Below, one piece after another: positions 1 through 7,296 of a stretch of 12,005 nucleotides of DNA. The stretch is from Podila epigama (lineage: Eukaryota; Mortierellomycota; Mortierellomycetes; Mortierellales; Mortierellaceae), in the NCBI GenBank assembly GCA_015679605.1, contig JAAAVE010000344.1, positions 311-12,315 on the forward strand, in the 5' to 3' direction. Positions within the stretch are counted from its first letter, which is position 1; each line of letters opens with the position of its first letter. Made by a program: the position numbers and the translations under genes. Under the pieces are notes generated by a model. That model worked only from the letters and a program-made list of their open reading frames with translations, was not told the origin of the DNA and did not search any database.

Positions 1-78
1 CTTGTGCCATCCTTTTTCTTTCTTTCTTGGAGTGTTCCATGGTTGACCACACAAGCATATCCTCGCACCCACACACGC

Positions 79-126
79 ACTCTTACTCGCACTCCTACTC
101 TTACTCATACTCATACTCCTACTCGC
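79..126. repeat. Exact 6-bp-period ACTCNN array (8 copies)
   Basis: ACTC recurs at 79, 85, 91, 97, 103, 109, 115 and 121, exactly every 6 bases, with the two bases between copies varying (TT, GC, CT, AT). A degenerate continuation of the same theme (ACTCGCATCTGCATC and similar) runs to about 185. This is a degenerate microsatellite. In one frame it would read Tyr-Ser-Tyr-Ser or His-Ser, but I see no gene around it. Confidence 0.85.
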
Positions 127-794
127 ATCTGTGCTCACAATATCAGCACCCGTACTCGCATCTGCATCTACACTCACATTCGCGACACTTACGCGTGTTG
201 TTTTGTCTTGGTAAAGGTGTGGGACGGGATGGAGGGATGACTCGCAAGGCAAGTAACCCTGGACCGTTGGGAAGAATATCGAATAAAAGCGATGCACATG
301 GCCCATTTCGCATGTCTTCTTCCTTTCCATGCCTCCGTGGGACATTTTTGTATTTAAGCCAACGGGTATACATCAGACTGGGAAAAGAATACCCTCGTTT
401 TATTTTTTTTTTTCCCTACGCGACTGTCGACAAGACTGAACACAGGTCGGGAAAAAAGTTGGAAACACGTTGCACAAGAACACCTTCACGCATGCCACCA
501 TATGCTCTCTGTACAATAAGGTATGAACATGAAGTATGGGTATAACACTGCAAATCATTCCCTAACTTTTAATCCTCCGTGATTTTGATGAGGCATCAGG
601 TGTTGTTAGACTGGGGTACCTGATATTGTCATTCAAGTGGAGAAGGAGGGGTGGTTAAAAGAGGGGCGCAATAATACACGACACGCGTTTCATATGATTC
701 AAAATGAAGGGAGTGAGTGTTATTCTTTTGACCATGGAGTAAAAAAGTCCAAAAGTGTGCTGTGTTCTTGTTCTACACAAAGACAGGTGACCCC

Positions 795-945
795 ATTGGA
801 TACGGAACATGACATTGGATGAACATTGGATGAACATTGGATATATGGATACATGGGTATAATAGATACATGGGTATGGAACATAACATGATATGAGTAT
901 ATGGAACTTGGATATGGAACTTGGATGAATGGATGAATGGACACA
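795..945. repeat. Imperfect TGGAT(G)AACAT / GGATATGGAACTT repeat region
   Basis: The segment is built from short imperfect direct repeats. ATTGGATGAAC is repeated with an 11-bp period (ATTGG at 814, 825 and 836). Then come GATACATGGGTAT twice (near 848 and 867), GGATATGGAACTT-like units, and GGATGAAT twice near 921-936. It is AT- and G-rich on the + strand and non-coding. It probably arose by slippage, but it also carries ATTGG pentamers that read CCAAT on the other strand. Confidence 0.7.
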
Positions 946-1004
946 CATACTTCTTCCTGTGGCGACATGGCCTTTTGCCAATGCCAACCTTCAACTCCAA
1001 ATGG

Positions 1005-1036
1005 GACCCTTTTGACCCTTTTGACCCTATTTTGAC
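1005..1036. repeat. 9-bp tandem GACCCTTTT array
   Basis: GACCC recurs at 1005, 1014 and 1023 with period 9 (unit GACCCTTTT), followed by a degenerate TATTTTGAC. It is a short direct repeat in the promoter-proximal region of gene 1. I see no coding role. Confidence 0.7.
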
Positions 1037-1059
1037 ACGCGATTCAAGTGAGCATTTTG

Positions 1060-1088
1060 CATTGGACATTGGACATTGGACATTGGAC
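1060..1088. repeat. 7-bp tandem CATTGGA, four copies
   Basis: CATTGGA is repeated four times without interruption (ATTGG at 1061, 1068, 1075 and 1082). Each unit contains a reverse CCAAT box. The array sits about 60 bp before the pyrimidine block that probably marks the promoter of gene 1. Confidence 0.85.
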
Positions 1089-1137
1089 AAAGGTGTTGCA
1101 TTGCGCCCAATCCATCCATGACCATCGATGACCCCCC

Positions 1138-1260
1138 CTTCCCTTTTCTTATTCCCTTCTTCTTCTTCTTCTTCTTCTTCTCCTCCTCCATTGTGCATCC
1201 CATTCCTTCTTCTTCTTCATCTTCTTCTTCATCTTCATCGTCATCTTATCCTCACTCACC
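1138..1260 (+). promoter_or_regulatory. Pyrimidine-rich (CTT/CTC) block, probable core promoter of gene 1
   Basis: The + strand is almost purely C and T here, with long TTC/TCC runs near 1155-1192 and 1207-1250. Such CT blocks are common just upstream of, or within, fungal transcription start regions. A second CT-rich block near 2117-2165 is an alternative start region for a shorter transcript. No clear TATA box accompanies either. Which block is used cannot be told from sequence alone. Confidence 0.4.
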
Positions 1261-1492
1261 TCCACTTTCACCCGCCTGCAGCCACAGCTATCTGCAGCCA
1301 TCCATCCTTTACCCACTTCCCAAACCCTTTGTTCTACCTCGATAATCCAAACACAAAACTCTTCACCTTTCACCATCCATCTTTCCATCTTTCCATTTTT
1401 CACCTGCAAAACATTCATCCCACAACACTCACACGCCCAAACCACCCACAACACTTTCAAAACCCACGTCTATTCTCGCCAGCGAGATAGTT

Positions 1493-2045
1493 ATGCTTCA
1501 TTCCGCTTCCTCATTCAGCCAAACACCTTCCACTTTCTCTTCTACCACTCCAACTACACTTCAACCCCATCTTCCACGCATCCAACTACGGTCCCTGTCG
1601 TCTTTGTCCAGCTCCAGCTACTACTTTTCTACCACTCATCCTTTTCCTACTAACACTCGTCTTTACCCTCGCTTGTCTCAATCCTCTTCTCTTGCGATAC
1701 CGACACCTCACTTGACATCTCCATCATCATCGTCGCTTGCCTCCTCGTCAACAGCTCGTCATTATCATCGTGTCTCAATCCATCCATCAGCTTCTTCCTG
1801 TTATCCCATCCTTGCCCTCACACCTTCCCGCCATTCTGCTTCCCTCCAAGCAATCCAAAAAGCACTTGTGCCACACAAACACCGGCAGCAACAGCAACAG
1901 CACAAGCACAAGCACAAGCAGCATCATCCGATCATCTCCTCCTCCTTCCTCCTCCTCCCACAGACCCAAAGCGCACATCTCAGGGACGATCATCTCAAGA
2001 ATAACAGCAATAGCGACAACAACAATCACAGCAACAATAACAAAG
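1493..2045 (+). CDS. Possible alternative first coding exon of gene 1 (N-terminal extension)
   Basis: An ATG at 1493 (G at -3) opens a frame that stays open through 2101. A GTAACA donor follows at 2046. If the intron to 2268 is removed, the leftover G joins TT of the next exon to make a Val codon and enters exactly the frame of gene 1, adding 213 residues (total about 1694 aa). The encoded segment (about 184 codons) is Ser/Thr/Pro/His/Gln-rich low complexity, with almost no acidic residues for its first roughly 160 positions. That composition also follows automatically from G-poor DNA, so it is weak evidence for coding. The competing view is a non-coding leader with translation starting at 2256 or 2355. 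Confidence 0.35.
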
Positions 2046-2268
2046 GTAACATTTATCCCAACCATTTTACAAAAGATTATAGTGGGATGCAAGGGCTTTA
2101 AAAAAAAGTCATCTTTTCAATCACACTCACCTTTTCTTTCACTCTTCCTTTCCTACTCTTCTCTTTGTACGGATACTTTTCTTACCATTGTTTACCTTCC
2201 TACTAAAAAAAACAATCCTCACACATCCACCATCCAACAACCAACCCTACTCTTTATGATGATCTCAG
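2046..2268 (+). other. Possible 5' intron of gene 1
   Basis: Donor AAAG|GTAACA at 2046, branch-like TACTAA at 2201-2206, and acceptor CTCAG ending at 2268. No other AG lies between the branch-like site and that acceptor. The segment is 223 nt, and removing it joins the 1493 frame to gene 1 in phase. The donor is only moderate (C at +5), and a CT-rich tract inside it could instead be a promoter element. If spliced, the ATGs at 2256 and 2259 are lost. Confidence 0.35.
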
Positions 2269-2354
2269 TTCTCCTGGATGACCTCTGTCGTCGCCCCCAA
2301 CTACTTCACCCGTCCTCATCTTACCCTTCTTCCTTCCTGTTCCGTACCAATGCC

Positions 2355-5300
2355 ATGGTCAGAAACGCACGCATGGCATCCAATGCCAACATAAAGCACA
2401 CCTCCTCACATGTACAACAACCACCGCAACCAACACCCCCTGTTGACCTCCAAAGCCGAGGGCTATCAATGGATAAAGAAACCAGCAGACAAAAGAAGCG
2501 AAAAAGACGCAAGGCAAAAGCTGCTGCACAGGTCCATTCATCCACCAGATCGGAAACACCAAATATAAAAGATAATAACACCGACGTCCCTTCATGCCTT
2601 CAAGAGGTACAAGAGGTACAAGAGATCCAGCTGCAATGGAAGAATGACACCTCTCTCCATTCTCCTTCTCCATCAAAGCAACCGCTCTCGTCTCCAATAT
2701 CTCCAATTTCAACCCTGCCATTGTCATCCTCCTCCTCCTCCTCCTCGCCAGACCCAATAGTCCCTGACGAGACCCTTCTCGCTTCACCATCAGCACAGAC
2801 AAAAGTCACCATGCAAGACGCGTCTTTGCTCCTCGACAATGATTCCTCCTACTCCTCCTGCATACAACATTCAATATCGCCTTCAGGGACGCTGTCAACT
2901 ACACATCCACAAGACCCTGGACAGGGTAAACAAAGCCCATCGGCTGTACCTCTTCCTAGTCCAATTACAACAACCACCACTCCTCGATTGCGTCCTCCAA
3001 AACCTAGTCCCATTGCAACGACTTCCTTGCGACGATCGCCTTCAATGCCTTTCAGCATCACAACAGGAGGCCCTTCCCCCACGTCAGATTCCATTTTGAC
3101 AGAGATCCAAAACGTGATTGGGGCATTGGATATTGGGAATACAGATGTCGCTCGCAAAAAGGGCCTTACACCTGAAGATGACAGTCCCTTGAGTGGGCGC
3201 GATAGTGGTATCGCTATCGAATCTTGGGACCAAGATCATCATGCCTCACGACTTGGCAGCAGCCATGGTCATGGTCATGGCCAAGGCCAAGAGTGCGACA
3301 GTAATACTGACACCGACTCTTCCAAACGTCATCCGTACCCAACATTTGACCAACTCTTTCAACCATCCTGGGAATTTTCTGGTAAGTCCAAAAGAGACCC
3401 TTTTATTTGGTTGGCTTCTTTTCCATCACGTAAAAAAAAAAAGATAAAATGCCATATGAGAAAGCAGTATCGTAGAAGGGGGAGAAAACAAAAAACAAGA
3501 GTTCTCTTTCATTCTATGATGCTTTACAATGTGGTGTGGTATGGTATTGGTATGGTGGTGGGTAAATAGCCATGGCATGGACATGGAACAACGGTAATTG
3601 GTTTGGTGCTTTGACACTGATCGAGTACGAATATTGTGTTTGCCTTTGGTGCGTGTGTGTTTATGTTTTTTTTTGGGGTGGCATTTGTTATTAATAGATC
3701 CGTTCCAGCAGGAACTGCTTGGACAGAAAAAGGCATCCCGGCAACGGCAACGGTGTCGGTCAATGGTACAACCACCCACATCCCGTCGGTCCACATCTTG
3801 CGAGGACGACGATGACCCTTTCTCCTTGTCCATGTCCATGTCCATGTCCAGGTCAGACGTTGAATTCTCCGGTCCACAGGACAGGCAAACCTCATCCTCG
3901 AACAACAGTCATTCATCTAGTGACCGTACGCAAAGGACGCGCCAAAGCTCCAAGCGAGTTGCCTCCATGTCAGTTGCTGCAGGTTCAGACAGCTCAAGAC
4001 TTTTGGCAGATCTCTTGTCCATGAGCCATCACCATCCTTGCGATCTCCCACCACGCCCGCCCACCATGGCTACGGCGTCGGTCAATACTGTCGCCAGCTC
4101 AATATCATCGACAACTCCCAGTCAAAAGTCATCTCAGGTCTTCAATTCACCTTTGACACGTCCCCATGATGATACAGCTCACCATCATGCTCAAGGAACA
4201 GAGTCCCTCCAGGGCCTTTACAGAAAGCGACATAACCGGTCAGCATCGTCTTCCTTGTCCTCTACCTCTAGTACCATTCCACTCTCTCGATCGTCATCTC
4301 CTTCATCATCCTTATCGTCGCCGTTTTACCATTCCAATGCAATACCATTCTCCAGCATGCTGGACTTGGCGACTGCCAAGGCCGAGAATATCACTGGATT
4401 ATATTATGCCAAACAGATGAACATGCAGGCAGCAGCAGCAGCAGCAGTAGCCATGATAGTAACAGGAGAAAGCGCGTCGTTGTTCAAGGGCAATGATGAG
4501 ATTTCCTGCCAACTTGAGAATGATATCAAGATTCAAGTCGATGCACCATCGCCGATCGCCAATACTGCGTGTTCAAATGAAGAAGCAACTACTGTACATA
4601 TACCCAACCTGCGATCTGGTAGCTTGTTCGGCACTGACTATGATGCATCGTTGTCATCGTCTCTGGAGTCGACATTATCATCATCGCCATCCATTTCTGC
4701 AGCTACGCTGAGACCATCGGCTATGCAGCAACAGGAGGTCCCTTCTAACGAGAATCCACAGGGATTCAACAGACGTCGATCCAGGAGTAACACATGTGCC
4801 GGTGACTATGGTTCCAATACTTCATTCCCATCCAAAACCATACCATCTATCGTCACTACCACCGGTGACACCACTGCCTCTACAGATAATGATACTCGAG
4901 AGACTAGTCAACGCCATCTATACCCCGAGACTGCATCGCACATGCCGACGACTAGAGCCGAAGGAGGAGGAGGAGGTGGTGGTGGCGGTCATCACCGTCG
5001 CTCTCAATCTGCTTCTCATTTCTTCCATCTCTCGTCACTCAAACATCATTCACCGGCACAGTTCAATCTCGCGTTATGCTACGAGCATGGACAAGGCGGT
5101 GTCGAGCAAGACCTTGAACGAGCGATATATTTTTACCACCAAGCAGCAGACCAAGGCCACACCAAAGCAGCCTATAACCTTGGTTGTCTCTGTTATAACT
5201 TTGGTCAAGCTGGCAAGGCTATCGCATGGTTCGAACGTGCAGGCCATTGTTCGATCCGTGGGTTGTTCCAAGTGACGACGACGACATCCAAGGAGAATGA

Positions 5301-7116
5301 CACGCGTGGGAATGATGACATTGGCACTTTGGCATGTCCTACACCTAGGCGATCTTCAGAACCCTTTGGCAACAGTCACGACAGGATGGACAGGACTTTT
5401 CTGGATAGCGATTTGAGCGATATGTTACGTGGTCATCCTTCGACTGCCACTTCTGGTCCCTTTGCACCCTACCTCCCAGCGATCCTCTGTTTATCACTCT
5501 TGTGCCGACAAGGTGTTCAGACGCGTCAAGGGGATTTGGTGTTGAAAAGGGATCCAGCTCAATCTGTTGAATTGCTGCAACGACTGTTGGATCGTGCGCC
5601 TACAGCCCCCTCGGCGCGATGGAATCATGGCTCGCGTGAAGACTTGACAACGGAGCCAAGGACGCGTAGTTGCGGCTTGAAAAGCAATCGATCCACGAGG
5701 AGGAGCAAGAGCAGGATCAGGAAAAGTGTTAATTATGAAGCAGAAGCAGAAGCAGAAGCAAAGTCAACTTTTCTTTCAACTTCATGTCCATCCCCTTTTC
5801 ATGACAGTGGAACGTTATTGAAGACGACAAGGACAACATCGCATCGAAATCATCGTCCCTCAAGAGTTGAAGATGAGAATGAAGATGACGCGTTTGAGAA
5901 CAGTAGTAAAAACGACGCCGATGGTAAAGCGCAAAAAAGGAGATTTCACAAGGGATTTGTTGAGCTGCATTCGGATTCGGAGTCGGATTCCAATTCGGAT
6001 TCGGATTCGCTTCCCTTCCTCCTTCCTCCACCGGATGAACCTCTTGGAGCCGATATGCATGAAGCCTGGGCTGTAAGTTTATCTCGACACTTGTTCAAAG
6101 CTTGGACAACACCCATGCACTCATCTTCATCATCGTCCTCATCCTCGTCGCGTCAGTCAGGTAACTCAACTGCAGAGAAGCGACAACAGAGGATCCTTCG
6201 TCATTACCTTCTCTACATTACGAACCCCACGCATGGCAAGAACCTCTATAATCTTGGCGTTCTGTATGACCTCTACCTTCAGGACCCTTCTGTCGCTATT
6301 AAATGTTATCGTGCTGCCTATCAAAACAGTCTCCAGCTCAATCATCATCATCATCAACAGCAGCAGCAGCAGCAGCAACAGAAGCAGAAGCAACAGGAGC
6401 AGCAACAACAACGACCACGCGAGAAACAGCATTCGATGGTCACTGCGCATCTCATTACACGGATAAACAGTGCCTGGAATCTGGGTGTGCTCTATGTTAA
6501 ATACAAGGAATGGGAACAGGCCCGTAAATGGTTCCTTCTAGCACAGCAGGATGTTCAGTTACATGAACAGATGTCAGAGCAAGAAGAAGAAGCCTCCTTG
6601 ACGCGGGAGTCAACTACCACAACGTCCAATGACCCTTGTTCCATCGTGGGCAAGAACAAGGGAGTATTGGACACGCTCGAGGACTTGAACGCGAAGGGAT
6701 CCAATGCGGCCACTAGGAGTGAAAAGAGACGGTCGTTGGTGAATGTTGTTATCCCCTCATCGCCTTCTTCGTCTTCCTCCTCCTCGTCGTCGTCGCAATG
6801 GCCGAATAGCAGTCCAAGCGATCGACATGCTCTTGAACATGGTCTCCTGATGCATTTGACCTATGATCCATCGTCTATATCCACTTCATCTTCCGCTTCG
6901 TCGTCTTCTTCCTCATTGCTCGTTCCCACCTCTTCTTCAACTACCTCCTCAACCCAAAACGACTCTCATCAGAACAATAACCAGAGCAAAATAACCCATG
7001 CTCATACAAACGCCATTGTTCATCCAACAAACGATTCTCAAGACTGTATTCTTCGCACCGACGCTAACAAAGTCGCTTGGGTTCTGCGTTGGGTTGAATC
7101 AAACATGAAAAAATGA
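2355..7116 (+). CDS. Large Sel1-repeat (TPR-like) protein with long disordered regions; exons 2355-3381 and 3698-7116
   Basis: Gene 1. Splicing 3382-3697 joins the exons within an Asp codon (residue 343) and gives 1481 aa. I chose ATG 2355 because it sits in GCCATGG; in-frame ATGs at 2256 or 1493 would add 33 or 213 residues.

Residues 45-58 are a Lys/Arg-rich stretch (RQKKRKRRKAKAAA) resembling a nuclear localisation signal. Most of the chain is Ser/Thr/Pro-rich and probably disordered. Sel1-type repeats appear at about 797-829 (FNLALCYEHGQG, ending AADQG) and 830-858 (AAYNLGCLCYNFGQAGKAIA), with a weak one near 931-975. Two more lie at about 1189-1224 (NLYNLGVLYDLY) and 1262-1294 (AWNLGVLYVKYKEWEQARKW). 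Between them lie EAEAEAEA near 1023, an acidic Asp-Ser run at 1101-1113, and His4/poly-Gln at 1225-1247.

Sel1 repeats form helical-hairpin solenoids that bind proteins, so a scaffold or regulator is likely. Fungal Sel1 relatives include chitin-synthase activators and cell-cycle inhibitors; I cannot assign it to either. It converges on gene 2. Confidence 0.85.
3382..3697 (+). other. Intron of gene 1 (316 nt)
   Basis: Donor CTG|GTAAGT at 3382 is a near-perfect consensus, and the acceptor is TTAATAG ending at 3697. The upstream frame would stop at 3569 without splicing. The downstream frame is preceded by T-rich, non-coding-looking sequence. Splicing leaves G plus AT as an Asp codon and gives the smooth junction WEFSD-PFQQELLGQ. 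A CTGAT near 3615 may be the branch site, although it is far from the acceptor. Confidence 0.9.
3829..3849 (+). repeat. TCCATG 6-bp tandem inside gene 1 (Met-Ser repeat)
   Basis: TCCATG repeats three and a half times and encodes alternating Ser-Met just after an Asp-rich stretch near the start of exon 2. It is a coding microsatellite and may vary in length between strains. Confidence 0.85.
4963..4989 (+). repeat. Nine-glycine run in gene 1
   Basis: GGA/GGT/GGC codons encode nine consecutive Gly (about residues 765-773) immediately before HHRRSQSAS and the first Sel1 repeat. It looks like a flexible linker between the disordered N-terminal half and the folded repeats. Confidence 0.85.
5737..5760 (+). 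repeat. GAAGCA tandem (Glu-Ala) x4 inside gene 1
   Basis: Four exact copies of GAAGCA encode EAEAEAEA at about residues 1023-1030, within the long insert that separates the Sel1 repeats. It continues the reading frame and is probably a slippage-derived insertion. Confidence 0.9.
5971..6009 (+). repeat. TCGGAT repeats encoding acidic Asp-Ser tract in gene 1
   Basis: TCG GAT repeats with GAG, TCC and AAT substitutions encode an alternating Ser-Asp/Glu/Asn tract (about residues 1101-1113). Such runs are typical casein kinase 2 targets in acidic context. The tract lies just before the second group of Sel1 repeats. Confidence 0.85.
6343..6411 (+). repeat. CAT/CAG tract encoding His4 and poly-Gln inside the Sel1 region of gene 1
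   Basis: Four CAT codons are followed by nine Gln codons (mostly CAG) and then a mixed Gln/Lys/Glu stretch, about residues 1225-1247. It falls between two Sel1-like helical hairpins (about 1189-1224 and 1262-1294), so it acts as a loop inserted in the solenoid. The CAG core (6358-6375) is uninterrupted and likely to vary in length. Confidence 0.9.
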
Positions 7117-7296
7117 GAGTGGAAAAAAAAATTTATTGTTTTTATCCACTTTTCTATGTAATATAAAGTAAAAAAAAATCGTTTGTTATATTTAAAAAAG
7201 TAAATCGTTCACATTTTTTTTGTACATAATGCTACCAATAATCGCTTCTACATGCATCTTGCCTTGAAGGACAACTCTGCAACTGTAAAGAACAAC
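7117..7296. terminator. Shared 3' region of two convergent genes (polyadenylation signals on both strands)
   Basis: This AT-rich gap separates the gene 1 stop (TGA 7114-7116) from the proposed gene 2 stop (TAG 7299-7297, read on the - strand). On the + strand, TATGTA at 7155-7160 (yeast-type efficiency element) runs into AATATAAA at 7160-7167 (positioning-like element) for gene 1. On the - strand, AATAAA occupies 7137-7132 for gene 2. The processing sites should therefore lie within each other's 3' untranslated regions. The sites are seen; their use is inferred. Confidence 0.55.
7221..7228 (+). promoter_or_regulatory. PUF (Pumilio)-type element TGTACATA
   Basis: TGTACATA is an exact match to the UGUANAUA element bound by PUF-family proteins in mRNA 3' untranslated regions. 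It lies on the + strand 105 nt beyond the gene 1 stop codon, after a T-rich run. It is functional only if gene 1 mRNA is cleaved downstream of it; signals near 7160 could cleave before it. An 8-mer can also occur by chance. Confidence 0.3.

Larger units (their letters stand above)
795..1086 (-). promoter_or_regulatory. Cluster of eight reverse CCAAT pentamers (ATTGG)
   Basis: ATTGG starts at 795, 814, 825, 836, 1061, 1068, 1075 and 1082, and one forward CCAAT lies at 1107-1111. CCAAT is the core bound by the HAP/NF-Y (CBC) complex in fungi, and the cluster lies upstream of gene 1. The last four are a strict 7-bp tandem, too close for simultaneous NF-Y binding, so only some could be used at once. 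The sites are seen directly; a regulatory role is inferred. Confidence 0.35.
1..1137. other. Intergenic / distal promoter region upstream of gene 1, no convincing gene
   Basis: No supported coding region was found on either strand. The open frames here are short, low-complexity (Ser-Tyr-His or Phe-Ser rich) and follow the simple repeats, so I treat them as chance. The stretch holds several short tandem arrays, listed separately, and a TATTTAAG TATA-like site near 350-357 that has no obvious gene behind it. A poly-T run lies near 402-412. I see no tRNA cloverleaf and no transposon ends. It most likely serves as intergenic spacer and upstream regulatory DNA for the + strand gene that begins further right. 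Confidence 0.6.
1261..2354 (+). other. G-poor, ATG-poor 5' leader region of gene 1
   Basis: This roughly 1.1-kb stretch is C/T/A-rich and strongly depleted of G on the + strand. Up to position 2255 only two ATG triplets are obvious on the + strand (1493 and near 2086), which is what a scanned leader would look like. It may be a long untranslated leader, or it may contain a first coding exon (1493-2045) and an intron (2046-2268), listed separately. Out-of-frame ATGs at 2278 and 2350 precede the favoured start at 2355. Confidence 0.45.

Noticed and set aside
79-185. CRISPR-like array
   Set aside because: The repeat period is 6 bp with no unique spacers. It is a microsatellite, and the DNA is eukaryotic in style.
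27-545. 172-codon + strand frame rich in Ser-Tyr-His
   Set aside because: Its first half is just the translation of the ACTCNN repeat, and its first true ATG is at 39. It has no domain-like composition and no splice-supported continuation.
655-1198. Overlapping - strand frames (110-141 codons)
   Set aside because: They are translations of the TGGAT/CATTGGA repeats and the Glu-coding complement of the CTT block. There is no coherent codon use.
1737-2255. Upstream continuation of the gene 1 reading frame without any ATG
   Set aside because: The frame is open only because the DNA is C-rich and low in stop codons. It begins at TTG and has no ATG before 2256.
3426-3916. - strand frames of 130-159 codons over the gene 1 intron and start of exon 2
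   Set aside because: They mirror the coding repeat of gene 1 (Asp-Met repeats from TCCATG) and end in the intron. They are shadows.
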